The notes below the pieces were generated by a model that saw only the letters and a list, made by a program, of their open reading frames with translations, had not been told where the DNA came from and made no database searches. Below, piece after piece: positions 23,301-32,043 of a DNA stretch of 32,043 bases (within the stretch, counting starts at the first letter, position 1; each line of letters opens with the position of its first letter). The stretch lies in contig NW_004754918.1 in NCBI RefSeq assembly GCF_000188695.1, positions 909,844 to 941,886 on the forward strand, written 5' to 3'. This DNA is from Salpingoeca rosetta. Lineage: Eukaryota; Opisthokonta; Choanoflagellata; Craspedida; Salpingoecidae. Both the position numbers and the translations under genes were made by a program.

Positions 23301-24181
23301 CTTCATGTACACGGCGAGCACTTGTCGTGTCGTAGAGGCTGTCAACCGGGCGCCGGTGCGATGCCGTCATGTCCATCGATTCAGACGCGTGTTTGTCTGG
23401 AGCATCAACGCCGGCAAGCGTGTCCTTTGCGTCGCTGCGTCGTGTGTGGGGGCTGTCATCAGTGGCACCTGCTGGCCCCAGCACGGAGGACGTTGTTGTT
23501 CCTGTGTGCCGGCTCTCGAGCGAGTGCCACTGCGAGGTGATTCGCTCACTGCTGCCAGCAGCGCCGGCATGGGCAGTTGGTGCAAGCGGCTGCAGTTGGC
23601 GACTGTCGGTTGCATCCATCCCGCCCAGCTCCAGCGGAACAGGGCCGCCCACGTCAGCGTGGTGCCCCCGCCGCTGCTGTTCGTGCCGTTGCTGCTCGTG
23701 TTGCTCCTGCCGCGTGGCGTAGCGCTGGCGGGAAGCGGAAGACGAGACGAGAAGCGAATCCGGGGCAGGTGCGCTTGCATTCGCCCGACCACCAGAGGAG
23801 TGCAGCGTATCTGTTGTCATCATTGTCGTCATTGTGGTCGCGCGATCACCACCGCCGCCTGCACCTCGACGTGCGGGGGATGAGGATGAGGACTGCTGCG
23901 ATGATTCTGCGTTCCTTCCAACGCCGTCCCTATACCTCCCGTCTGTTCGTGGGGTCGTCAGCATGGCTCCTCCCCGGCTGCCGGCGACAGCCGTGTCCAT
24001 GTACTCCAGCTGCTGTCCACGCTCACGTGCAGCCGCAGCACTTGATTGTGCGTGCTGCTTTTCCTTGTCGAGCTGTTGCAGCAGGTCACTCAATGCTTGC
24101 CGCAGCTGATCTGCGTCGTCCGTGCTTGCAAGCAACGCATGAAGCGCAGCGGGGTCGCGCAACAGCGAGCGCGTTCCCTGT

Positions 24182-24220
<39 letters not shown>

Positions 24221-27200
24221 GAGGGCGTGGGCGCGTTGGTCTTCGCCTCCACCGCACGGCCAGACGTGATCATGCGCTCCTGCTCCGTCTTGGATATGCC
24301 CGTGGTCGCTGATGTTATTGTGGTCATAGGGGTCGTTGTTGTAGTGGTGCGCGGCGGTGACACAGATGTTGTGGTGGTTGCCGTGCCCGTTTCCGTCGTG
24401 GCGGTGGCACTGCCACGTGCACGCTGGTGCATATCGAGCACAGCGCTGTGCACACGCAGCCTGCTCGATCGCACACTCGTGTCGTTCATCGAATCGGTTG
24501 TGGTTGCAAACGTCGACAGCGAGCCACTTGTGGTGTGCGTGCGTGCAACACCAGCAAAATATCCAAGCGGGGACACCTGACTGTCATCGTCCAGAGAATC
24601 ATGCACGCCGGACACGAAGAGGCTGTTGCTTGGCGTGGCCGCGACTGTGCTCTGGCTGCTGCGCTGTGGACTGCGTGCGTGCGGTTGTTTGTGCGGCGAT
24701 GTAACTTGACTCGCCACACGGCTGCCGTCTCCATCTCCGTCGCGATGTAGAAACCCAAACATGCCGGACGCCGCAGTCACGTTGGGATCGCCCTCATCCA
24801 TCTCACCACCAGCGCCGCCATCATGTTGCAGCTGCCCTTGTTGTTGTTCTTGTTGCTGCTGCTGCTGCTGATGCTGCTGCTGCTGTGGGGTGCTGTCAGC
24901 GTCAGCGTCATCGTCACGTGTGAGGCCCTGGCGCTGCTGCAGCTGGCGGAGGAGCCTCTCCACCTCTTCATCCTGTCGCAAGCGCTCCCGCTCCTCCTCC
25001 GTCAACCACGGTTGCACGCGGCTGCGCTCACCATCACCACCGCCACGCTGCTCTCGCTGCTCGCGCCGCCGTGCGCTATGTGACTCGCTCTGCTCACCGC
25101 TGCGGTGGCGCTGTTGTTGCTGGTGTTGCTGGTGCTGCTGCCCAGTGGCATGGTAGCGGTGGTGCTTTGAGGCGGGCAGGTGCATGAGGTAGTCATCGGA
25201 GAGGCTGGACAGTGACATGCTCGGGAACTGCAGCATGCTTTCACGGAAGCTCAGCGCAGACTCAAACCGACGGTCGCTCACGTTGCCATCCGCGCTTGCT
25301 TCGTGTTGCCGTTGCTGCTGTTGTTGTTGGTGCGACTGTTGCATATGGGGGCGCATGCCGCCTGCAGCTGCCGTGTCTCTGCCGCTGTTGACGTCGTCGG
25401 TGGTGCTGCCGTCATAGTGCTGCGCCGTACTGGCGTATGTGTCAGCGTCCGAGATGGGATCGTGCTGGTACGGCGGTGAGAGGGCCTGCTGCTGCAGCGT
25501 GCTCTGTGAGCTGCTGTGTGCTGGCACACCCATGTCCGCATCTCGCTTTCCACGGCTGCGGCTCCTTGCTTGCTCGTCTCCGTCTTGGTGGTCGCGGTGT
25601 GCTCGTGCCTTAGCAGGCGACGATGGCGATACAGCGCTTGTTGGTGAGGGCACACCCTCTGCAATGGCAGAGAGCATTGATGTTGGATGCGAGGAAGCCG
25701 CTGACCGGTCTGTCATGTCCAGCAACGACTGAAACCCGTATTGCGTGTCGTTGAATGTCTGGCTGTCATTGAATCCAAAGTGCTTGTCCTGCTGATGGTC
25801 ATAGTGGTGCTGCTGTGGTGTCATGTGCGCGTGCGTTGCGCTGTCAGGCGTGCGAACGCCACGACCGCCACTCCCGCGCCCACCACGAGGCGTGTGCAGT
25901 GGCGATGTGGCGCTTGGCGACGGCGTGTTGTTGCTGTCATCGTCGTCGTCATTGTTGTGCGTGCTACTGTTGTTGCTGTCGTGGTGCGTGTCAGACCAGG
26001 GAATGGACTCCTCAAGGAGATCGTGTCGCAGCTGCTGGGAGGACCTGCGCTGGCGCTGCACATCGCGCTGGGCCGTCTGATCCAGCAGTCGACGCACAAT
26101 CGTGCTTGCCTGTGCAGAGTAGTTGCGGGACCCGCTCGCATCCTGCACAGCGCCATCGTCGGCGGAGGTGGTGAGGGGTGGCGAGTAAGGATGCGGTGAG
26201 TAAAGATGTGGCGAGCAAAGGTGCCAATGAGTGATGGAGGTGAAGGTGAAACGTATGAAAGAAGAGGGTGCTTCCAATCCTTCAAAGCGTAATGGGTATG
26301 AAACGAGCGGAAGGCGCGCACATGTACACATGTTCACAAACACGCGCACACAAACATAGGCTCATGCACACGCGTGTCGTACCTGGTGGGATACAGAGTG
26401 GCTTGAAGCCGTGGAGAGAGCGGAGGAGAGTGGTTTCTCGGAGAGCACCGAGAGCGGGGCGTCAAAGAAGAAGCCCTGGCCATTGTTGCGATCATCACCA
26501 CCACCAGTACTGTCATGTTCCCGTTCATTGTGGCGATGTCTCTGTGGTTGCTGTTGTTGTTGTTGTTGTTGTTGTTGGTGTTGTTGTTGTTGTTTTCCTT
26601 TTCTTCCTTCTTCTTCGTCCCTCTCCCTCTCCTCCTCCTCCTCATCATCATCATCATCATCATCATCGTGGGTGACCTCGTGCCCAAACCCACCGCCGCG
26701 CTGGTGGTGCTGCGACGAGGCAGATGCTGATATCAACGCGCGTGTGGTGTGTGTTTGCGTTCGTGTGCGTTGTGCCGTGGAGAACATGGAGGCAGCAGCG
26801 GTCAGGCTGTCCTGTCCCTCACCAAGCTCGCCAAGGTGTCGGCTAAGCCACATCGTTTCCTGTTCGAGCGAGCGTGGAAAGTGAAGGCTGGCGATACTTG
26901 CTGTCAACTCGCCCTCTGTCCGTCGGGAGCCAGCTGTTGTTGACTCCTCCTGCTCATCAGCCAGCAAGCGCTGCCACGACATTCCGTCATCGTCATCGTC
27001 ACCACCATCGTCACCATCATCGCCACCGCCATTAATGTCACTGTCTTGGTTGTTGTGGCGAAGCGTGTTGCTGGAAGCATCGGCGAGTTCCTGCTGGCGC
27101 TGCATGTGCTGTTGTGACCGGCGCGATGAATGCACGACATCAGAGGCAGCACTTGCGTGAACAGCGTCGCTCACAGCCGTGTTGTCGTTGGTGTTGTTCA

Positions 27201-28501
27201 CCATGCTACGCAGCAGCCCATCCACGGAGTCCTGGCCGGAGAGAAACGCGTGCATGGAGCGAGCGAGGTTTGCACCAAGGTCCCGTGATGTGTTGGCGTG
27301 GCCATCAGCACCACCAGCGTGTTGCTGCCAACTCACATCTGACGACAACAGGGTGGATAAGTGGTGGTGACGCTGCTGAGTGCTGTCACTGGATGGCTGC
27401 TGTCGCTGTCGCTGTTGCTGCTGCTGCTGTTGTTTTTGAAGCGCAGAGAGTTCTGGTTCTGGTGCAGCAGCGTGTGGATCTGGCAAATCACGAAGCCCGC
27501 TGAACGACATGCGCTGCTCGTCGTCCTCGCCATCCCGTTGATCATCACCATCTTCGTCGTCATCATCACTTGCGTGGTTGCCACTGCTACCGCCTTCATG
27601 TCGCCGACCGCTTGTGTCTGCGCCATAGCGGTTGCTCAGGAACGCGTCGGCGTCTTGCTTCTGCCGATCGTCGAGGAAGCTGCCGAGTTGCGACATGGGG
27701 ACATCAAACGACGACAGGTTTGGCGGGCGCTCGGAAAAGCTGCGCAACAAAGCATCGAACCGCGACATGCCGGGTTCCTGCCCTTCGTCCACATTCACCT
27801 GAGCACGTGGACGGTTCGTGGCATGTATGTGTGTGTTGTGTGTGTTGAGGGGAGGGGGTGCAAGTCACTCGTGAACTTGTGGTTGTGTGTGGTTGTGTGT
27901 GGTTGTGCGTGATTTGTACAAGCAGTTGCCAGTGCAGGCAGCTGTGGGGCATGACAACGAGTGCAGCCACATGACATCACATGCTGTGGTCATCGTTGTC
28001 GTAACGAGTTGACATCACACCAACCAAGCCATGTATGTTCACGAGCAAGGTGTAGGAACACATTCGCACACACAAACAGGTACTGACACACACGCACGCA
28101 CACGCACAAACACGCATACACGCACAGATGCGCACACGCACTTTGGAGAGGCGAGCTTTGATATCGCTAAGTCTGGGGTCTGTGGATGGTGCTGCAGCTG
28201 AATCTGCTGTTGGGGTCTTGGGCTGCAGCAGGCCGGAGTAGGAAGGGATGGAGGTGGACGACGCGGAAGGGTTGGAGTGCTGGTCGGACGCCAAACCTCC
28301 ACCATTCGCACGCAGGTGTTGCTGGTGGTGGTGGTGGCGGTGCTGCTGCTGCTGCTGAGCAGTGGTGGCTGGATTGCGACCATTATTGTAGTCGTGTTGG
28401 AAGTAGTAGTGTGGGCGAGACTGACTGCTCTGTGTTGGTGCTGCTTGGTCACCGGCGAGGCCTTGGAAGCCCGGTGGTGGGAATGGGGCGCGCGACCCCA
28501 T
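14879..28501 (-). CDS. CEP192: Centrosomal scaffold CEP192/SPD-2, enlarged
   Basis: CEP192/SPD-2 organises pericentriolar material, recruiting PLK4 and Aurora A in animals. Minus-strand exons: 28501-28142, 27798-26383, 26142-18297, 17994-17656, 17379-17321, 17093-16992, 16811-16720, 16451-16392, 16248-16022, 15858-15782, 15622-15530, 15329-15222, 14992-14879; total 3630 aa (human about 2540). Residues 1 to about 1960 are low complexity (Gln, Ser, His, Asp runs). The rest is a series of PapD/ASH-like beta domains beginning near 1968, 2084, 2270, 2590, 2747, 3159, 3328 and 3527. Diagnostic short blocks shared with animal CEP192, from memory of that family: IPLLGYGG, VRNVGSRAAYV, SLFTGDEV, PSWSVVPAM, LRIKFAPRHAGVF and the final FVPRTAGVHEGNL...KLKGQAL. 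The ATG is preceded in frame by TGA. A polyQ run separates the third and fourth ASH-like domains. The borders of exons 4/5 and 8/9 have alternatives. HYDIN and other ASH proteins fit less well. Confidence 0.93.
16586..16702. repeat. (CA)n with CG interruptions, CEP192 intron 7
   Basis: Compound (CA)n/CGCA microsatellite of about 115 bases in the intron 16719-16452, starting about 18 bases after the donor on the coding (minus) strand, where it reads (TG)n. Confidence 0.9.
17512..17621. repeat. (CAGA)n followed by (CATA)n tetranucleotide repeats
   Basis: About 14 CAGA units with one GCG interruption switch abruptly to about 12 CATA units. The array fills most of CEP192 intron 4 (17655-17380 in the model). 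Confidence 0.95.
18176..18295. repeat. CA-rich imperfect repeats, CEP192 intron 3
   Basis: Tandem CACACCCACACATC-like units are followed by two copies of a CCACAGACAGACAGACGCA-like unit of about 30 bases. They lie immediately downstream of the donor of the 7.85-kb exon (intron 18296-17995). Confidence 0.85.
20235..20332 (-). repeat. CAA/CAG tract coding a long polyglutamine in CEP192
   Basis: Read on the minus strand, CAG codons then mainly CAA codons with occasional AAA encode about 33 residues of nearly pure glutamine with two lysines (near residues 2530-2562). It lies in a linker between ASH-like domains, in frame. Shorter polyQ tracts occur in the N-terminal half, for example near 24190-24220, 24840-24890 and 26540-26590. 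Confidence 0.93.
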
Positions 28502-29448
28502 TCACGCTGGTTGCTGCAACAACAAGTGGAAGCAACGGACCCTCTGACAGTCGGCGTCAATCGCATTCACCAGTGCAAAGAACTGACCCTGAAGCAATGG
28601 TGTTTTGTGTTGTGTGTGTTGTGTGTTGTGTTGCATGTGTGGTGTGCAGTGTTGTTTGTCAGCACGCGTGGGTGAAGGGAGCAGCAAAGAGAACCTGAAA
28701 GGCGACGGTGGGAAAGACGTTGTGCGTTCGTGGTGGTACATGTCATCCAGCAACACAAGATCAAGACAGAAGCAACCAGACAGACAGACAGATACAAGAA
28801 GCACGAAAACACATCCATGCATACATCCACAACACAGCCACTCATCCACAACACCTTCCACGACACCTGCTGCTGCAACCCCACAACACCACCTGCCTGT
28901 ATTCGTTCGTTTTGGCCGTTTTTTGTGAGTTTGCCAAAAATGCACACAATCGCCATGAGATGGTGATAAGCAGCTCGCACTCTCTCATGCCATTCATCAC
29001 TCCCTCACTCTTGTCACTCACACATGTCACTCACTCCCTCACTCGCGCTCACATTCTCACCCACGCACACACTCCCTCACTCATGTCACTCACACACACA
29101 CACACGCTCTCTCCCTCTGCGCTGGTTGGTTGGGAAAACACAAAAACCTTTACATGAAAGCTAAGTACGCACGTACACATCCACAGCAACACAATGATCA
29201 GGTCAGCACCAACAAATTACTGGGTTGATTAGCCACAGGCGCACATGCCACTGGACAGACGGCAGGCACACGGTTTACAGCAAATAGCACACACGTACAC
29301 CCGACACACACATACACCCGACACACAGAACTCAAATACACACGCACGCATACATACGTACGCACCATCCGATACTCACACGCACAAGAACACAAATACA
29401 TACAAGTGCACACCACCAATATACACGCACACCCCCATCCCGTATCAA
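28502..29448. other. Spacer upstream of CEP192 and downstream of the MFS gene
   Basis: Both genes read leftwards, so this holds the CEP192 promoter/5' UTR and the MFS 3' UTR. An ATG-independent open frame on the minus strand ends in TGA at 28504-28502, directly abutting the CEP192 ATG; its last part (about 28592-28553) looks coding-like and may be a 5' exon or upstream ORF. From 28975 to 29110 there are repeats of CACTCCCTCACTC type. From 29245 to 29440 the plus strand is CA-rich (GACACACA-like units), that is TG-rich downstream of the MFS stop. No RNA gene is seen. Confidence 0.6.
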
Positions 29449-31852
29449 TCAGGACTTGGTGGGGTTGCGTTTGGAGCCTAGCTTTCCTGTAGCCTGCAGC
29501 ATGACAGACTCCGGCAACCGCAGCGCCAAGCAGTATGTCGCCACACACACGGCGGCGGCAACATACCACACAAAGTGGTAGTCAAAGGGCCAGGCGCGGT
29601 GTGCGCCCGCGCTCCAGGCAAAGATGGCACCGCCTATCGCAGGGCCCGACGCGCGACCAAGCGCAGCGTACGACTGTCCAAGCCCGTTGGCCGTGCCACG
29701 CTCGTGCGGCGGGCAGCTGTTGTTGATGAGCACAAACGTGGAGGTGAAGCTCAGCACAATCGACGCCTGCGTCAGCGCAAACAGCAGCGCGGGGAGGAAC
29801 ACGGGCGAGTGCACCCACGACGCACCCACGGCACCCGCAGGCGCATCGTGGTGGTAGTGCTGAGACGACATGGTACCACCACCACCACCACCGTTGCCAC
29901 CGCTGCTGTCACTGGTGCTGGTTGCAGGGAGGAGGGCCGAGTCCTGGCGTGGCGGCGAGACGCGCGGCAGCTCCGGGATGAGGATGATCCACAGCGTGAA
30001 CAGGGTGAGGCCAAACTTGTACAGGCCCACGTAGCCAAACCGCTTGCTGAGGGACGGGAACATAATCACCTGCGTGAAGATCTGTGCAGGCGCAGCGTAC
30101 AGCACAACCAGGCCAATGTCCTGCAGGTTGAGGTTGAGCCCGCCGTCCGCGGCCGCCGTCAGCATGTACAGCGGCAGCACCTCCTGCGCAATCACAGACA
30201 CAAACGCCACCAGCCCATACAGCGCCGTGGAGATGCCCACGCCGCGATCAAAGGCAAGCTGCACCACGCTGCGGGGGGAGAGCGTGTCCCCGCTCTGCGC
30301 TGTTCGTGCAGCCAGCTCCTGTGCAGGTGTGAGCTCCTGCACCGCCGCTGCCTTGCTCTTCCTGCTGCTGCTGCTGCTGCTGCTGTCGTGGCGGGGCTTG
30401 CGGTGGTGTTGGTGCTTGCCATTGGCAGGAAGGAGTGGATGAAACGCGCTATCAGGGTCGCTGCTGTCGTCCTCGCTGTTGTCGCTGTTGCCGTAATCAC
30501 ACGTGTTGTCGTGGTTGAACACTTCCACGTCGTCATAACCATCAGTGCCATCAAACGCCCCACCAGGCTCATTGTCGCCGCTGAACACACCGGCATCTGC
30601 GGCGCCAGTGTCACCAACGCGGCGCGTGTGCTGCCGCCGCCGCTGCTGCTGCTGCTGTGCTTCCGCCTCGTCCAGGGTGGACGGCGCAAAGGATGAGGTG
30701 TGGCCTGCCTCGTGCGCGGCATCAAGGATCCGCACATCGCTGCGGCTGGCTTGGCGGCTGCGCTTGCGCAATGCCCGCTTCGCGCGCGCGTGCTTGTGCT
30801 TGGCGCTGTTGCTGTGCTGGTGGTGATCGCTGCCGTCGCGTGATGCAATGACGTGCAGCTGCTGCTCGCGTGTCCGTGGCATTGTCTCCTCGAGAAAGAG
30901 GAAGGCGAGCACGAAGCACACGATGCAGACGATACCGCCGACGAGGCACGGCAGCAGGTAGGGGTACTTCTTGAAGAAGGCAGAGTCACCAAACATGGCT
31001 GGGAACTGCTGTGCGGGGCGGGCGAGGAAGGCGCCTGTGGCCGGACCAAGCAGCCGGCCAACACCGGCACCAAGCCCAATCACACTGAACCCGCGCGCCT
31101 GGTTTGTCTCGTCGCACACTGTGCAACGTGTGGTGTGAGTGATGGAGAAGGTGGGTGATGTCAGGGAGAGGTGCAGGTAAGGTCGTGAATACAACTTCGC
31201 ACGCAGGGTGTCGATCACAAGGCTCAAACAGCATGGGCACGGACAAACGGACACAGACACACGGACACAGATGCACGGACACAGACACAAACGCGTGCAC
31301 GGATGCAGGCAAGTGTACCTTCTGAGAGATATGCTTTTGCGACGCCAATGTTGCCGTTGAGAGCGCCCCACAGGAACCGGAAGAAGACGGCCATGCCAAA
31401 GGTGGTGGAGAAGCCAAAGCCGACAATGGCGGCAAGCGTGCCCAGGATGCCGAGCAGCATGATGGGCCGCCGGCCGTGCTTGTCGGCGAGCCGTCCCCAC
31501 GCTATGCTCCCAGCGAGCGACCCACACTGCCCAGGGAACAGAGGAACGGGAAGGGTGAGGAGAGAGAGAGAGTGTGTGTGTGTGCGCGAATGTGTGTGCA
31601 TGTGCATGTGAGTGAGTATGCACGTTTGAGTGTGTGCACGTTAGAGTCAGTACATGTGTGCGTGTGTGGTTGTGGTGTTGATGAGAAGCGACAAATATTT
31701 GTTCAAGCCACCGCAGGACCACATAGTATTTGCAGAAGTGTGTTGCTCACGTGAAAGGCAGAGCCGAGGATGCCTGCGTATGTGCCGAGCTGGGTGCGGT
31801 CCAACTCTGGGAAGAAGTCATGGGTCATGAATGCAAGAAAAGGGAAGATGAC
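29449..31852 (-). CDS. MFS transporter, ZIFL/tetracycline-exporter-like; 5' end missing
   Basis: A twelve-span major facilitator carrier whose first exon(s) lie beyond the right edge. Visible exons: 31852-31751, 31526-31319, 31118-29449; 659 aa in frame. Exon one gives the end of span 1 region (VIFPFLAFMTHDFFPEL...AGILGSAFH). The next has motif A, WGRLADKHGRRP, after span 2, then GFGFSTTFGMAVFFRFLWGALNG and VAKAYLSE. The last exon opens with CDETNQARGFSVIGLGAG, a glycine-rich span 5 with GPATGAFLA, and a span ending FLFLEETMPRT. A very long, disordered central loop of roughly 220 residues follows (Gln, Asp, Ser, His runs), then spans 7-12 and a basic tail (KLGSKRNPTKS). The motif order resembles plant ZIFL1 and related fungal carriers, which move organic acids, zinc chelators or drugs; the substrate here is unknown. 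Membrane location cannot be told. Confidence 0.9.
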
Positions 31853-31984
31853 CTGCAAACCGTCGCAGTGTGCAAGGGGATGTAGGGGGAATTGCAGGAA
31901 GGACAGGTGTTAGGGGCGTTGGATGAACAAAGAAGGCAGGGAGGATGACCAGAGCAAGCAAGACGAGGAGGGCAGCAGCACTTC

Positions 31985-32043
<59 letters not shown>
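31853..32043. repeat. MFS intron with (CA)n running off the window
   Basis: The last 190 bases lie in an intron of the MFS gene: the acceptor AG for the exon at 31852 is at 31854-31853 on the minus strand. From about 31987 to the window end there is an uninterrupted (CA)n. No coding exon is seen in this stretch. Confidence 0.75.

Noticed and set aside
14879..28501. HYDIN, CFAP47/65 or another ciliary ASH-repeat protein
   Set aside because: The C-terminal blocks (IPLLGYGG, VRNVGSRAAYV, LFTGDEV, the final ASH-like domain ending at the stop) and the long disordered N-terminal half fit CEP192/SPD-2 better.

Overview
The window is nuclear DNA from a microbial eukaryote. Five of its six genes are split by short GT-AG introns (about 110-370 bases), coding sequence is GC-rich, and introns and intergenic spacers are crowded with (CA)n/(TG)n and other simple repeats. 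The gene set (FHA-less PNKP, P5B ATPase, PDCD5, CEP192/SPD-2, a ZIFL-type MFS carrier) and the intron density suit a unicellular relative of animals such as a choanoflagellate. That placement is inference; no sequence here was compared with a database.

Layout, left to right. 124-2891 (+): polynucleotide kinase 3'-phosphatase, 8 exons, 418 aa. 3443-9381 (-): P5B-type ATPase (ATP13A2-5 group), 7 exons, 1501 aa, convergent with PNKP. 9382-10827: divergent spacer with weak, unresolved coding-like signals. 10828-12586 (+): PDCD5, 6 exons, 134 aa. 13123-14352 (+): an intronless secreted protein of seven ~46-residue repeats, family not named. 14879-28501 (-): a very large CEP192/SPD-2 centrosome protein, 13 exons, about 3630 aa, including one 7.85-kb exon. 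29449-31852 (-): 3' part of an MFS transporter whose first exons lie beyond the window.

Exon models were built by hand from splice signals, reading-frame continuity and recognisable family motifs. All frames close across the junctions. Two CEP192 junctions (exon 4/5 and exon 8/9) have competing solutions and are flagged.

The genes do not form an operon or an evident pathway; this is an ordinary mixed eukaryotic locus (DNA repair, polyamine/cation transport, apoptosis/chaperone factor, secreted propeller-like protein, centrosome scaffold, solute carrier). The most distinctive signals are splice sites embedded directly in (TG)n/(CA)n repeats, (TG)n tracts starting 9-22 bases after three stop codons, an intron whose two ends are complementary repeats, the intronless repeat protein amid intron-rich neighbours, and the enlarged polyQ-rich CEP192. 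I saw no tRNA, rRNA, CRISPR array or recognisable transposon.
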